Shown here one piece after another: positions 24,416 to 36,900 of a DNA stretch of 64,000 nt. The notes below the pieces were generated by a model. That model saw nothing but the letters and a program-made list of their open reading frames with translations, did no database searches and had not been told where the DNA came from. A program made the translations under genes and the position numbers. How positions within the stretch are numbered: position 1 is the first letter of the stretch; each line of letters begins with the position of its first letter. This stretch comes from Erythrocercus mccallii (lineage: Eukaryota; Chordata; Aves; Passeriformes; Dicruridae), in contig VZRG01001042.1 in assembly GCA_013397435.1 (NCBI GenBank), forward strand, positions 10,963 through 74,962, read 5' to 3'.

Positions 24416-24959
24416 AAGGCTGTAGGCTGTAGAGAATAAGAATCCTTGTTGCAGATGTTGTTCCCTGGCAGTGTGTCTTTGAGGGAAGGAATCCATAACA
24501 GTACCAGAACAAAGCAACAAAACATCCAGGATCTTTCTAAATCCTACAGAGGATTTTACCTAAATGTGAACACCATTGAATGGAGAATTGCAAAAACAAA
24601 ATCGTAAACCTGAAGCTGAATCTAATTTAAAACAGAAGCAGGCACACCTTAAATTGGGAGAGGAGATATTGTATTCTGAAATGTAAGATATTCTCTTGTC
24701 TGTAACTTGTGTGCCAGACAAGCCTGGTTTTGGTGGTTGCCAGTTGCTTGCAAAATACCCTCCTCTCACCTAAACTTAATTCATGTTGCCACAAGAGATT
24801 GCCACTACAGTGTGAAAACACACAGGATTTCTTTCCATTTTGCTCCTTTTCCTGTCATTTCCAACGCCATGAGAAATCCCGTTTGCTCCTTCCCTAGCCT
24901 GTACTGTACAGTCACACAGCATCGTGTGTAGTCAGACATCTTCACTCTGTGGCAACTCC

Positions 24960-25450
24960 GTCCCCGTTGCTCTGTAGGCTGACACTCTGCTCTTCAAAAG
25001 CTGGCCTGGGAGGTGCAGTTCTGGAGGGATGAAAGGTCTGGGCATGTTTCGTGTGCGTTATGGAGCTTCTCGGGGCAGAGAGGAGAAGCGTAGGTCCGGC
25101 ATGGGCAGCTCTCCTCGGCCTCGTGGGATCGATTCCCTGATATCCAGCCCCAAGCCTGGGTGTGAGCCAAGAGCCCGCGCTCCCACGGCTCCCGCGGGCG
25201 AAGCCATTCCTTGGAGGGATGTGTTTGTGCAAGGGCTTGGCTGGGAGAGGATGTGGCTGGCGTTGGCAGCAGCAGTTGGTGCTGGTGGAGGGAAGGAAGG
25301 TGCTCCTGGGCCGGCTGGGCTGGGCTGGGGGTCAGGCAGGAGCCGGGGGCAGCTGGGCAGCGCTGCCCCTTGGGAGGGACACTGGGCAGCAGAGAGGGTG
25401 AGACCCCCTGAGCCCCTGGTCGTACGAGTAGTCCAGTCCCCTCGACTGCA
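24960..25450. other. GC-rich block inside the GPRC5B 3' UTR
   Basis: This stretch of about 490 bases is G- and C-rich, with many CpG dinucleotides and G runs (GGGCTGGGCTGGGGG near 25318-25332). Uniformly AT-rich UTR lies on both sides. On the + strand an open frame of about 150 codons runs through it (25029-25493). Its composition (Gly, Arg, Ala, Pro) is what GC-rich noncoding DNA gives by chance. I do not recognise a repeat family and see no clear target-site duplication. Confidence 0.7.
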
Positions 25451-27856
25451 GTCGTTTGTGCATTTAAATGTGGTTGTGCATTTTAGTGCCTAGAGAGTAG
25501 AATCTCTGTGCTGGAGGTGGTTTGTTGTTGTTTTTGTTTATTTAAGGTGGTTTCTTCCCTACTCCTCCCCTCCGCATCCATTTTCTTGAGTTGATATAAG
25601 GCAGACTTTTCAAAGCTTTTCATCTTTGTTTTCTCCGGGTTATTTAAACGGTTCCCATTGCCCATTTGTTGTGCCATGGTTTTTCATTATGTTCAAGCAA
25701 TCATTCCTTTCTTTAACATTTAATACATATCGGACATTGAAAACATCACTGTATTCTCACTGTTTGGCCAATGTTAATCTTAGCTTTCCTCAATACTAAA
25801 AGCTAATTGTTTTTACTTGAAGGCATAGGAGACATATAACAATTAAACTTTGCATATGCTGTAATAAAAATATATATTTTCAAACTAAAAAGAAATAAAA
25901 TGTACAAATAACTGAATAGCTTAGTAGCTTCACAGAGAGAAGTTACTTGCTGTATACTGCAGAAGAAAGACAAGCATTTTATTTTTCAAGAGTCTTCCTG
26001 ATTCCTCATGTACCTTCATTTCTACTGAATTAGGAACCTAGTCCTGCAGACTTGTACTCCCGCCAGTAGTCCCATTGACACCAGTAGGTCTACATACAGG
26101 TACAGAGGCTGCAAGACTAGTCCCTAAGTGTTGCACACAGATATATGTATATATATATATGGAAAAATATATATTGCCATTCTTGCCATGATCATCTTAT
26201 GGGGTTTTATTTCAAAGCCCTTCTCCTCCAGAAGCAATGTTTTTCTGTCATGCATGAGTGAAGGAGTATGTCAGCTCCCCCCTGCCCTCCCCTCCTCGAG
26301 GCAAAGAAAGCATGTGCTTGTTTTAGGGATCCTTTATTTCATTTTGTATGTAACTAGATGGCCTTAGTAACCAAGTAGGGTAGGGGTGGATATTGCATGC
26401 TATCCAGTGACTTAGAAATACATTTTGCTTGTTATGAGCAGAGCTTTGATCAAGGAAGATAATATTTATGATAATGATAGCCACCCAAAAGACACGTAAT
26501 TTGGAACAATAAAAACACTAATACCATCACTTGCCTGCAGAATTTTGCTTTTAACAAACAGTTTTAAAAAAATCCCTCATAAAACTCTTATCATAAAAAC
26601 ATATAAGATGACCATGGCATAAATGGTAGGACAGCTTTCTTTTAAAAAGTTTATCATGCTACAACCAAGACTTATGAATTATAATACACATTTTATAGAC
26701 CTTTGACAAAATCTATACAAGACATAGTTATCTTAAGAAACTTCCTTTTTCTTTTTCTAGATGTGACTGAATTGATAAATAGAGTTCCCAATCCTGCTTC
26801 TGATGAAGTTGTTTAGAATTTCAGGGCTTGTGCAAAGATACGGCCAGATTTTACCAACTGCTATTCACATGACTAGTCTCACTGGGTTAGTCATGTGGAC
26901 TATTCACTGAACTCAAAATTAGCAGGATTGGGTTTCATGTGTGGTGGTGAAAGTGTGGCAATAGATTTAGGAGGGTCTTTATTTTCCAACTTTATACAAT
27001 TAGTAATGAGCAACTTTTTTTTTTGTAAGTCACTAGTATGTGATGTAAAATGCCCCAAAATAAAACTGTAATTGAAGAAAGGCACCTTTATGTTAACTTA
27101 TATTTTTGTTACAGTGTTTACTTTTGCCTTTTTTGAAAGTTTTCTAGAATGTAGAGCATCTGTGAACAACATGAATAAGTAACTAAGCACAAGCCTTTCT
27201 CAGTTCTCCTAATTATAATTAGCTTTTATACTATAAAAGCTACTATGTTGTCCCTTGATGGTTATGTGCTCATGGTGTTTCCATGCAGAAAAATGAAATC
27301 ACAAAGCATCTGACAAAAGCATCTATTACCAAAACAAGATTTATAATGACTGGCTTTTGATCAATGGCAGGAAAAGAGTTCAAGGTCATAGAGATCCTGT
27401 CCTGCTTTCAGATGGGTTGAGGGTGTTTGACACTTGCCAGAAAATATGTAGCATTTTCAGAAGAACACTCTCAATACATCTAGTTGTTTCTATTAACAAG
27501 GTACATGAAATACTATACAATTAGCTGTTTCTGCTTTTAATCTAAACACAGGCATCTTGGTTGGCTTTCTTTCAGCTCGATGCCTTGGGTCTAATCAAAG
27601 GCCATACAAAAGGGAGCATTGTAGCTTTTATAATAAAACAATTGGATTATTCTACCAACTTACAGGATTACAAAGCAGGTGCTTTTTATTAATTGATGAG
27701 AGCTAAAGCTCATTTTTGATAGATAATATATATTTATTAAATGTATTAACGTGTGTTTTATAACGTACCCTTTTTTCCGCTGATTGTTGCATACTGGTAT
27801 CTTATTAAGTACATCTTTAAAAGATTTTCAGGACAATCAATGTGTACCATGATGAC

Positions 27857-27864
27857 TGTACATA
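27857..27864 (+). promoter_or_regulatory. GPRC5B: Pumilio-type octamer TGTACATA in 3' UTR
   Basis: TGTACATA matches the UGUANAUA consensus bound by PUM1 and PUM2. It lies in the distal GPRC5B 3' UTR close to the main poly(A) signal, a favourable position. One octamer is expected by chance in a UTR of this length and composition, so binding is only a suggestion. Confidence 0.4.
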
Positions 27865-27934
27865 AGTATACAAAACTACGAAGGTTGTAAAGCATGGGCA
27901 AATGTTTTATTTTCAAAATGCTGTTCTTAATGAG

Positions 27935-27972
27935 AATAAAGGCTTTACTATTTACTTACAATGTTTGTGTCC
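27935..27972 (+). terminator. GPRC5B: Poly(A) signal and downstream GU-rich element of GPRC5B
   Basis: A canonical AATAAA at 27935-27940 is followed about 15-20 bases later by a likely cleavage site (TTTACTTACA). A GU-rich element, TGTTTGTGTCC, follows from 27962. The spacing is that of a strong vertebrate polyadenylation site, and the position fits a 3.5-kb UTR. Further AATAAA copies downstream (for example 28616-28621) could be used instead. Confidence 0.65.
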
Positions 27973-30900
27973 ACTTGGTTTTAAAATCCACACAGATTTT
28001 TTCCATTGCAGTGAGCAGTACTGTGGACAGAATTGGCCATGGTGCAGTTCCTCAATAAAAGCAAAGTTAAACTGAAGGAAAGGGCTCCTAAACCACATTC
28101 CTCCACCTTTGGCCACATTTCCATGCTTACCCTTAGCTCTGGCACCTATGAAACCCACGGTGAACCAGTCGAGGAGCTCAGCAGCCAAACGATTAACACA
28201 AAAGGGATATTTTTTCCCCCTGTTGGCTCAGCAGTTTCCTGTTCTGGTTCAATTGCTCATGCTTGTGAAAAGGAGGGGACAGGAGTATACAGCCAAGCTT
28301 GGAGAGTGCAGGATGAGAGTTTTTTCTTCAGATGGTTTGATTTTCCAGATCTGGTGTAAGAACCATCATCACCAACTGGGAAAAAACCCAAGGCGTGGGT
28401 ACTGGTGGAATAGTGAAGACAAAATCTGGGCAAGTGATGGGAGAAATCCATGTGGAACCAAGTGCTAGAGACCACCCGTGTTTTATTAGCTGTTGTCAAA
28501 ACAACTACACCTTTAACTTACATGGAATTGCTTGTAGTTCTGCTACTATCTTCTCTAATTGTGAAATTATAAAGGTGTAAATAGGACTGTGCTTGACAGG
28601 GCTAAGTTAAAAAAAATAATAAAGGTTCTTTAGCAAGGGGCCCAATCTGATTTTTACTGTGCTTGGACCTGATATAAGTAGCCTGCATGAGTTTGCTGAA
28701 AATGCTGACACTGGGATCTTAATTTTACACTTTCTCAGCACATGTGCTAAGTGGTAACAAAAGGGCCTTTGACTTTTCTCCCCTGCAGAAATGCAGAGCA
28801 ACCCCAGCTCTCATTGCCTTCCACTGGAATTGCAGGGGCACAGCGTTTCTGCAACTTAGACCATTCTGAACAGAGCCTTGATTTGTGTAAATTGTCACAG
28901 CTCTGCAGGAGTCAGAGAAGTCCAGTTTATGATAAATGAAGATTTAACGCTTGCTTATATGTAGGTAGAACCCCATTTAATTTCATCCAGAATTTTGTTC
29001 CTGTCAGAAAAGATTTTAAGTGAGCATTCAGGAACACAAGATGAATACAGATTCAACATTTTTGGCTAGATGTGCACCATTCCATCTGTTTTAACAGAAT
29101 TGTGCTCACTTAGACCGAGACTGAATTTTGTCTTGGCATGCTGGGTCCTTACATAACCTGCCTTTGATTTACAATACCTCACATGTAAAACTTTAATGCT
29201 AAGAGCCTTTCTACATCAGTATCACGAAGTCCATGAGCTCTGTGCTTTGCAATTTTAGTGAGGAAACTAAAACTGCAATGTTGAAGGATTTGGGGTACGT
29301 TAGTCCAGCTCTTCTGATTTGCTTCTCACTGCAACATACAAAAAAAAAAAATTGACAGGCACAAAACCAAAAAATAAAACATCCATACTTCCACAGCAAA
29401 TACTTTGTTGTTCAATAAATAAATAAAAATCCCCTGCCCAACCCCAAAAGTGTATTTCTTCTTTCTATGGCTTTTTTTCCCCACGTTTTGACACAGCTTC
29501 AGCACTCAGATACTTGCACACAGTTCTCTGTGCCAGCTGTGGGAGTTAAGCATGTGTGGCTGAGGGCAGAGCTTTTTGCTAGTAAGAAGTCACTGGATTG
29601 TTAAAAAAAAAAAAAAAATTGAAAGCAGCTCTTTGAGGTTTCTGCTTTGAAGAATTTTCAATTAAAAGTCAGTGATGAAGTCATACAGTTCACCTAGCAT
29701 ATAAATATATTTTTGTCATTTGGGACAACAAGCAAGGTCAATAAAGAATAGTTTTTCTATGTCTCAGTGGAAAGAAGAATGTTATCCATATGATTGCAAA
29801 GGGTCTGCCAAATGGGAAAAATCAGTCAAACAAAGAGCACAGGGTTGCTTGCCGGAGTAAACAATTCTAAATGAACAAAAGCTCTACATAAAAGAAAAAT
29901 GTCCCACCCCCTAGTGAAAGCTGTTTTTAAAGCTCTGTGTTCTTTCAGAATGTTACATCTGTTAATACAGGCTAACCTAATGTTTTTCTTTTGCTGATAC
30001 CAGAGTCTGCTTCCTCATTCTACTTGTGTGATTTCTGCTATCTTATTCTGGGTTTGATATTTTAAAATTTTACAAACTGCCTTTCAAAAAAACCTGCTTT
30101 TCTATTTCCTACACTTCAGAAGATGTGTCTGTACTGTACACCTTTTACATCAAGCAACCTTATTGGGAGATTTATATATAAAAGCTGTGCAAGAGGCAAA
30201 GAAAGCCAAATAAGCCTAAAAAATCCCCTTTTGAACATACAGTTTCAGGAGAGCTTAGCTACCCTTCCAAGGCTTGCAACTGAAAACCAGCAAACAAAAT
30301 CCTCTGGGTACATACCGGGAATACTGGGCTGCAACAGGCCCATGTGCTAATTTAAGGTGCTCAGTGTGCTCCCATCCTGGAGAATCTCAGCTCATAGAAA
30401 GCATGCAGGAAAAGTGCTGTATGAGCAGGGACACAGCAATCCCTTAGAAACCCAAAAGGAGACTGCAGCAGCAGGATAAACCCTGTTTTACCATGGTCAA
30501 GGCAATACATGCCCAGTGCCTCCATGGCACAAGACCTTTCTGGATTTTAGGGCTTCTGTTTTTACAGCTGTTAAGAAGAAAAATCCAGAGTGGATTTAAT
30601 GTCCTATATGACTATGAATGTCCTTTAAACAAAATACTTTTATTGCATTGAATTTTATCTAAAATTGCTTGATTTGATGAGGCTGACATTTGTAAATATT
30701 TAATAAAAATTGCAACATTCAGAAACCTCAGGGCTCACAAACTTTCACATTGAAATGAGCAGGTGTTTTAGTTATCTACTAGCAGTGCTTTTTGTCAGTA
30801 GAGTCCTTGTCTTATCATAACCTGTGTTACTTAAGCATAACAATTTCCAATCACATCACACCAAGGAGGAAGCACAGGCTGTCAGCATAAATCTGGATTT

Positions 30901-33900
30901 CAGGCAGTTATTTAAATAGTTTTTGACATAGACTTGCTTCCTATGCAGATAGAAAAGTAAGATGTCCTCAGGATTCAGATAAGCTGGAAAGATGGAGAAA
31001 GAAGCTGCCTGGCTACGTTTTTTTGCTAGAAATTTCCATTGGAGAAATATATTTTTCAGGCTGTGACACCTCAAACTGAACTAGCTTGCTTAAAATATTT
31101 TGAAATGCCTAAGGAAGATGTTTAGAACAACTTACACCACCTGATAATCCAGCCCTTTTCTTTCAGACAACACATATCTAAAGCAATGAACAGCGTAAAT
31201 GTCAGCATCAAAAACCTGGCTTACAACTGTGCCAATTCCTTATGCTGAATTTTAGCCATTTCAGTCCTAGAAGTCCTATCATTCTTTCAACAGAGTGAGA
31301 AACCCATTTCAGTTTTCAGCTGCATTTTAAAAAGTATCAAAATGGGAACTTGAGCAGCACCATTCCCATTCCATCTCTCCGTGTCTGCAGTCACTGTGTG
31401 CACTTCTGCAGGGCCAGCTCCCACCACTGTGGGAATCACAACTCTGATTCTGCTGTGATGGAAACCATTCCCTTTTCTCTGCTGAGATTTCCTGCGTGCT
31501 GGGGAAAGGCGTTTGGACATAACTGGCCAGAACAAACTGCCCCAGGATGCCATTTACACAGTGGGGATTGCAGCTGTGCACTGCTGCCAGTCTCAGGGCA
31601 ATGCCAAGAAAACTCTTCTCACAGAAAGCTGGATTCAGGAAAATTACAAGCACTTTAAATCCCAAGGTGTTTGTGTAACTGAATGTATGAAGATTATCTA
31701 CAAAAAATACCTAATTTAAGAAGGCACAATATAAGAATTAAATAACACAACCATGCTCACTGGCAGCATGATCAGTATTTCGTATCCTTTTAAAACATCA
31801 GCTCCTGTTCCAAATCCTGAGGCACAGAGGAACTGAGGCCCTTAGGTGCTGTAATAGTGTAAGTTAAGAAAAAATAAAATCTCACATCTCACTTATTTCT
31901 CCTAGTACTGGTATTTCTACCTGAATAGATCATATGGTTTCTCCTGTCAGAACAGTTTCATTTTTTAGCACTATGTTTCAGCCTTTTTACTGTATTTTTC
32001 AGTCTTCTTCCTCCTTACTCCTATTTTTCATAGTGAGAAAACCTGATTAAACTACGCTTTAGTCACATGCAGGTTCTAAATCACAGGACACTATAGCCAC
32101 CAATGCAATAATAAGCACTAGTGGGGACTGTGATTAATTTCTTTGGAGGTGAGGTGGGGGTGTTCTTGAGGAGCACAACTGTTTAACTGCTATTTTTGAC
32201 CTGCTACTCCTACTACAATAAAGTCATGTACTGCTTGGTGTGCCATGTTCTTTGGGAATGCAGCTCATTTGACATAGTTTATCATGTCTGTGCTGCAGTG
32301 CTGAGGCACAGGTGGTGGCTAAAGGAAGCACTGGATTGTATCTGGATTTACTGTTCATTAGCTCCCAGGAAGGAAAATTCAAAAATCTGCAAAACTTGGA
32401 GCTTTTGTCCTATTTTTTTAAGCATTAAGTTCAAGCATCCTTATAATGCAATTTGGATGGCAGACATCATTTTCCCTCATCTTAATGTACAGGACTGATG
32501 TTTTGGTTTGACACTTAGTTGTTTCAGCATAACAGTGAATAAACTATGACCAACTGTGTGCACTACTGTATAACACAATTGGCTTGTCACAGTAGCTTAG
32601 GAAAGGTTTATGCTCCCACACTCTTTATAGAGTGCACTTCTTCACAGAACTCTAAGAACTACATTTAGTAATTTAAACTGTTGAAAACAGTAATGAAAAA
32701 TATTATAGACTGGGACTATTAAGAAGATGAAAATCCATTAAAGAAAATCTATTGGAATAACTTATTAGTAGGGGCTTAGAGTAAAATTATATATATAGAA
32801 AGGAGTTTCACCCTAGCCTCCCAATGAAATGCCAAAGAAGCCTGAACATGAAATCGGAGCCACCAGCAATCTTGCTGAAATAAGACCTGACTTTTAAAGA
32901 GACAGTTTTTTTTATAAAGTGTTTATAATTTTAGCTTCTTACTATTGGAAGTCTGCCTGTATATAATTATTAGTGAAACCTTCCACTCCAGGAAATACTC
33001 AGTCATTAGTGATAGGAAAATGATCTATTGAATACAGATATATTAACCAAACAAATGATGGAAATTATGCCCACAGACACTCCTGCAAGTCATGAGTCTG
33101 AAATGGAACTGTTAGAGGATCACTCAGCAGAAGAGGCATCTGCAAAACAGATTTTTAAAAGTGACAGGACAAACAATTCTCCAAATCAGGAACAGAATTT
33201 GTCAAATGCTTAGTCTTGCTTTCATGACTGTCGAGGACAAAAAGTTTCAGGGCATTTTTTAATTTGCTTAGGATCAGATTAGCAAAGCAAGAGCTGAAGT
33301 ACAGGAGACTTCCAAACACAAACATTCAGTGATGCACATGGAAATAAAGGCTGAAAGATTCTCTAGCAGAATTTGTTTGTGCAATGCACCAGTGCTTTCT
33401 TCATATTTTGACAGAAAGACTCAGAATTCATTTGAATGTATTTGAACGGCATTTTTGCAATTCAAGGTGTACAAAAAGAAGAGAAATATGGGGAGATACA
33501 AGTATTAGAGTAGATGACATGACATGAACATCTCAGTAAGAAGAGAAAAAACTATGGAGAATTAGATGTATTGGAGACTATTGCTTACAATTATCCAAGT
33601 GTCCTGCAAATCATTCAAAGACCTGAGATTTATGAAGAGACAGCCACAGAAACATAACAGTGAAAATCCAAAATGAAGGCAACCAGCGCATTCCCAGAGC
33701 ATCTGATTAATGCAGTATTTGTCAATGTAAATAGTCAAGATAGAAAGAGAGAATGGTGAAAACAGAAAGGACTGACCAGAAATATAAATGATTCCAGAGT
33801 GGCAGGTCCTCAGCTAAAAGCATTTAGGGATTTACAGGCAGAAACCAACATGGGCAGAAATGCAGAATTCCAGATTTGCCGGGCAGCTTAATGAAAACTG

Positions 33901-36900
33901 CATTTATACCCATTAGCCCCTATTACTTCTGACAAGATTCAAACCTGCAAAACGTGATAGGTTCTGTGAAGTTACCAAATTTAAACTCCTGTGCAGACTG
34001 AAACAAAGCATCAGGTAAGAAAGCAGACTGTACCATCAGAAGAGACGTCTGGGTGACTGATGCCACAGGGAGGCTTTCAAGGGAGTCAGGGCAAGCAGCT
34101 CCCGAGTTCTGCAATCTGTCACCCCTTCTTTGTATCCTCTGAGTTGTATTTCAACACTCCTCTAACAGCTCGTGGTCTTTCTTTCCCTGCCCCACTTCCC
34201 CCCTTTTTTTTAACCGAGAGTCTCAAATCTTGTTTTGCTGCAGGACTGTTTGGAGGCTTTTATTTTTCAGCTGGTGACAGCCTTTTCTCCAGGCTTCTAA
34301 CACATCCCGTAGTTATAAATAGAAATTTGGGGTTTGCTTATCTAAATGGCTTACAAAAAACACCAGCAGCATTTTCGATAAAAATGCTCCCATGTTTTTC
34401 ACTTTTAAGGTTAAAAGCAGAAAAAAGGAACAAAGAAGATTGCAGAACCTATAAAGAATTTCTCCTCTCCTTAAAAAAAAGAAAACCAAAAAAAAGATGC
34501 TGATATAATCACTGAAAAATCACGAAATTGCAGTTGTCCTTTTTTTCCATTACAAATGATTATTAACAACTGCAGAGCGATGAGTGAAAATACAGCTTTG
34601 GTACTGGAGGATTAGTTCAGACTTGTGCTCACAGGCCCACTGCTGTGCCTGTGTAAGCATAGTTCAGTTCAGAAGATCATGTGCTGTAGTTTATCTAAAT
34701 GATCATCTTCCCCTTTTATTTTTTCAAACATTCCCAATGTAGTTTCAGAAATTAAATGTTACTGTAATCTTTACAAATTTTCAAAGATGTCTGAGTCCAG
34801 GGTGTGGACCAATAAATTGGATTCTGTATCATGAGTCTTATGACTTTTATCACTACATTCTCAGCTGTTAGTGCCAAGATTAAACTTTCAGAAACATCTC
34901 AAGCATTTTGAATTAGGCTTGATGAAAACCACCAGCACATACTCGCCCTTCGGTACCGCTTTGTTCTTTGATTTTTTTTTGTTTCCTTAAAAAAAATGTT
35001 TTAAGGTCTTCTTCTGTGTAAGTCGAATTATATACAAGTGCTTTTAAATCAAAAGCAATCATTTATATGCCCCCATTTTAAACCATTTTGACTGCAGCAC
35101 TTTTGGTTTCAGAAAGAAAAAACCAAATACCTGTAAATACAGTTATGTTTAAAAAAAAAGAAGAGTGAAATTCTTTTAAGTGCAGTGTCCTACTGACAGC
35201 AAGCAGCCTTCCACTTTTAACCTGTTTCTAAAGTTTAGTTGAAACCAAATCATTTGAAAAAATACATTCAACACATGAGATCTTAATATATATGTGTGTG
35301 TATATAAATCTGTTATATAATATCAGAGATTAAAAGTGTAAAACCACAGGATATGAGGAGGTCATTACCTACAAGAATTCCATTATGAGATTAATTAAAG
35401 AATTACAGCTGCAGTAAAAGGAGGGCAGATGAAATTAGAAACAAATTATTTTGTTTAAAATCTTCCTCAATTATTTCAACCACCCTTGGTGAAAGTAGTT
35501 GGGGGAAAAAACAAACTCTCACATAAAACTGATTAACTCCTTATATTTTACAGGGCTGAATTTTCCTAAATAAACCACAGAGATGCAGTCTTTAAGAAAT
35601 CCATTGGCTATTCAGACTATGCCTTTTCCCAATCCAACGCTATTACCTGCAGTAATTTTAAATATTTTCCTAAGCCTAGTGTAAGATTTCCCATTTATAA
35701 ATATATTCTCCTTTCAATACTTTCTTTGGGAAATGACTCAGTCCTACAAACATGCATGTGGCTGTAACTTCATTCATAACCCCATTAATAAGGATGTTTA
35801 TGGAATGAATTTAAAGAAGTCTAACAGTGTAGCCATTTTTTCTGGGTTCTGAATTTAACATTTTCCTCTTCTCCCATTAATTTTGCTTTGATGTGATATG
35901 ATTGCATACAGGCATCCTTCAAAAATATGCAGACCAGACTTCCCCTGTTCAGCTTAACTTGATATTAAGCTTTTGAATCCTTCCTCATTGTTCAGGTGGA
36001 GACATCACAGCTGTATAAGGAGTGAATTACTGCATTTCTTTGCTTCTTGACACTGTGCATCTGTTCCTGCTCTAGCACCATAAATATGCAGCCTGTTCTC
36101 CCTTGTATCTCATTCATATTTGCAAGGATTTTCCAGAACACCTCCATTTTGAGTTTTTCAGAATATTGCTGGATGCATCTTCCCAAGGGAAAAGATTACT
36201 GCCATGAAAGGGGTGCTTTTAAAATCTCTCCAGATAGGTAAGTAATAACTTCTACTGCCAAAGGAAAAATACAGCTTGAAAATTGAATGGAACGTAAAAG
36301 AATATTCCCTCCTGTATCTGGAAATCGCCCCCCTCACCTGCTGTGAAGATTACTTTCTGTCTTATTTTGATTGAACTACATTCTCCCCACACTGTGCCTC
36401 CTCTGTTACACAAGTGCCTTGCAAAGCCCAGGCTCTTGGTGATTTATAAGAACTGCCAGCTAAAAGGGTCACAACTGGTACTGCCATAAATGCAGGAATA
36501 TTTATTTATTTTACTATTTTCCTAAGAATACTGATTTTTAAAACTAAAATTTTAGAAATTTTATGCAGATAAGAAGAACAAGTAAACTCCGTTAGGACAT
36601 AACATAGCTGAAAGTATTGTTTGTGTAACAGCAGCAATGGCCTATCCAACAGCAGAGAAGTAACCATTGCAACAGAGTGTTTTGGTCACATAAGAGATTA
36701 ATGAAGATTTTGGTATTTTCATTAAAAAGTTTAAATATTTTTCAAATTCCTTTCATTGTAGGACAGACATTTTCATTTCCAGTGCTGTCCTATCAGTATT
36801 AAATCTGCACAAAACAGTTCTCAGAACCACAATCTGCTATTCACTCACATTCTCTGGAGGCTGAGTTTTAAATAACTGTATTTTCTGTAGAAAGCAAACA

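Larger units (their letters stand above)
11383..27955 (+). other. GPRC5B: GPRC5B gene span (transcribed region)
   Basis: This entry ties together the probable exon 1 (to 11478), exon 2 from 17403, exon 3 at 22900-23012 and exon 4 from 24371 with its long 3' UTR. Introns are about 5.9, 4.5 and 1.4 kb. The joined coding sequence is 1164 nt including the stop, giving 387 residues. Human GPRC5B is about 403. The 16-residue difference is accounted for by eight N-terminal residues and one eight-residue repeat in the tail. Transcription runs toward IQCK, which lies on the opposite strand, so the genes are convergent. Confidence 0.9.
24416..27955 (+). other. GPRC5B: GPRC5B 3' UTR (about 3.5 kb)
   Basis: The UTR begins after the stop at 24415. 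I end it at the poly(A) site proposed near 27955. Most of it is AT-rich with ATTTA-like and poly-U stretches. An alternating TA tract lies at about 26142-26174. Earlier AATAAA-type hexamers, for example near 25894 and 27057, could give shorter forms. A Pumilio-type octamer TGTACATA lies at 27857-27864, about 70 bases before the last poly(A) signal. A GC-rich block at about 24960-25450 stands out sharply from the rest. The length is similar to the long 3' UTR of the human gene. The end is inferred from sequence only. Confidence 0.7.

Noticed and set aside
34060..34503. 147-codon ATG-started + strand frame
   Set aside because: The second half is translated from A-rich simple sequence (Lys-rich tail LSLKKRKPKKRC). 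No family was recognised and no splice-site or promoter context is seen. Probably chance.
35992..36186. Possible last IQCK exon on the - strand (a CTAG acceptor followed by a short frame to a stop)
   Set aside because: The phase would fit, but the pyrimidine tract before the acceptor is poor. The peptide does not resemble the human IQCK C-terminus that I remember.
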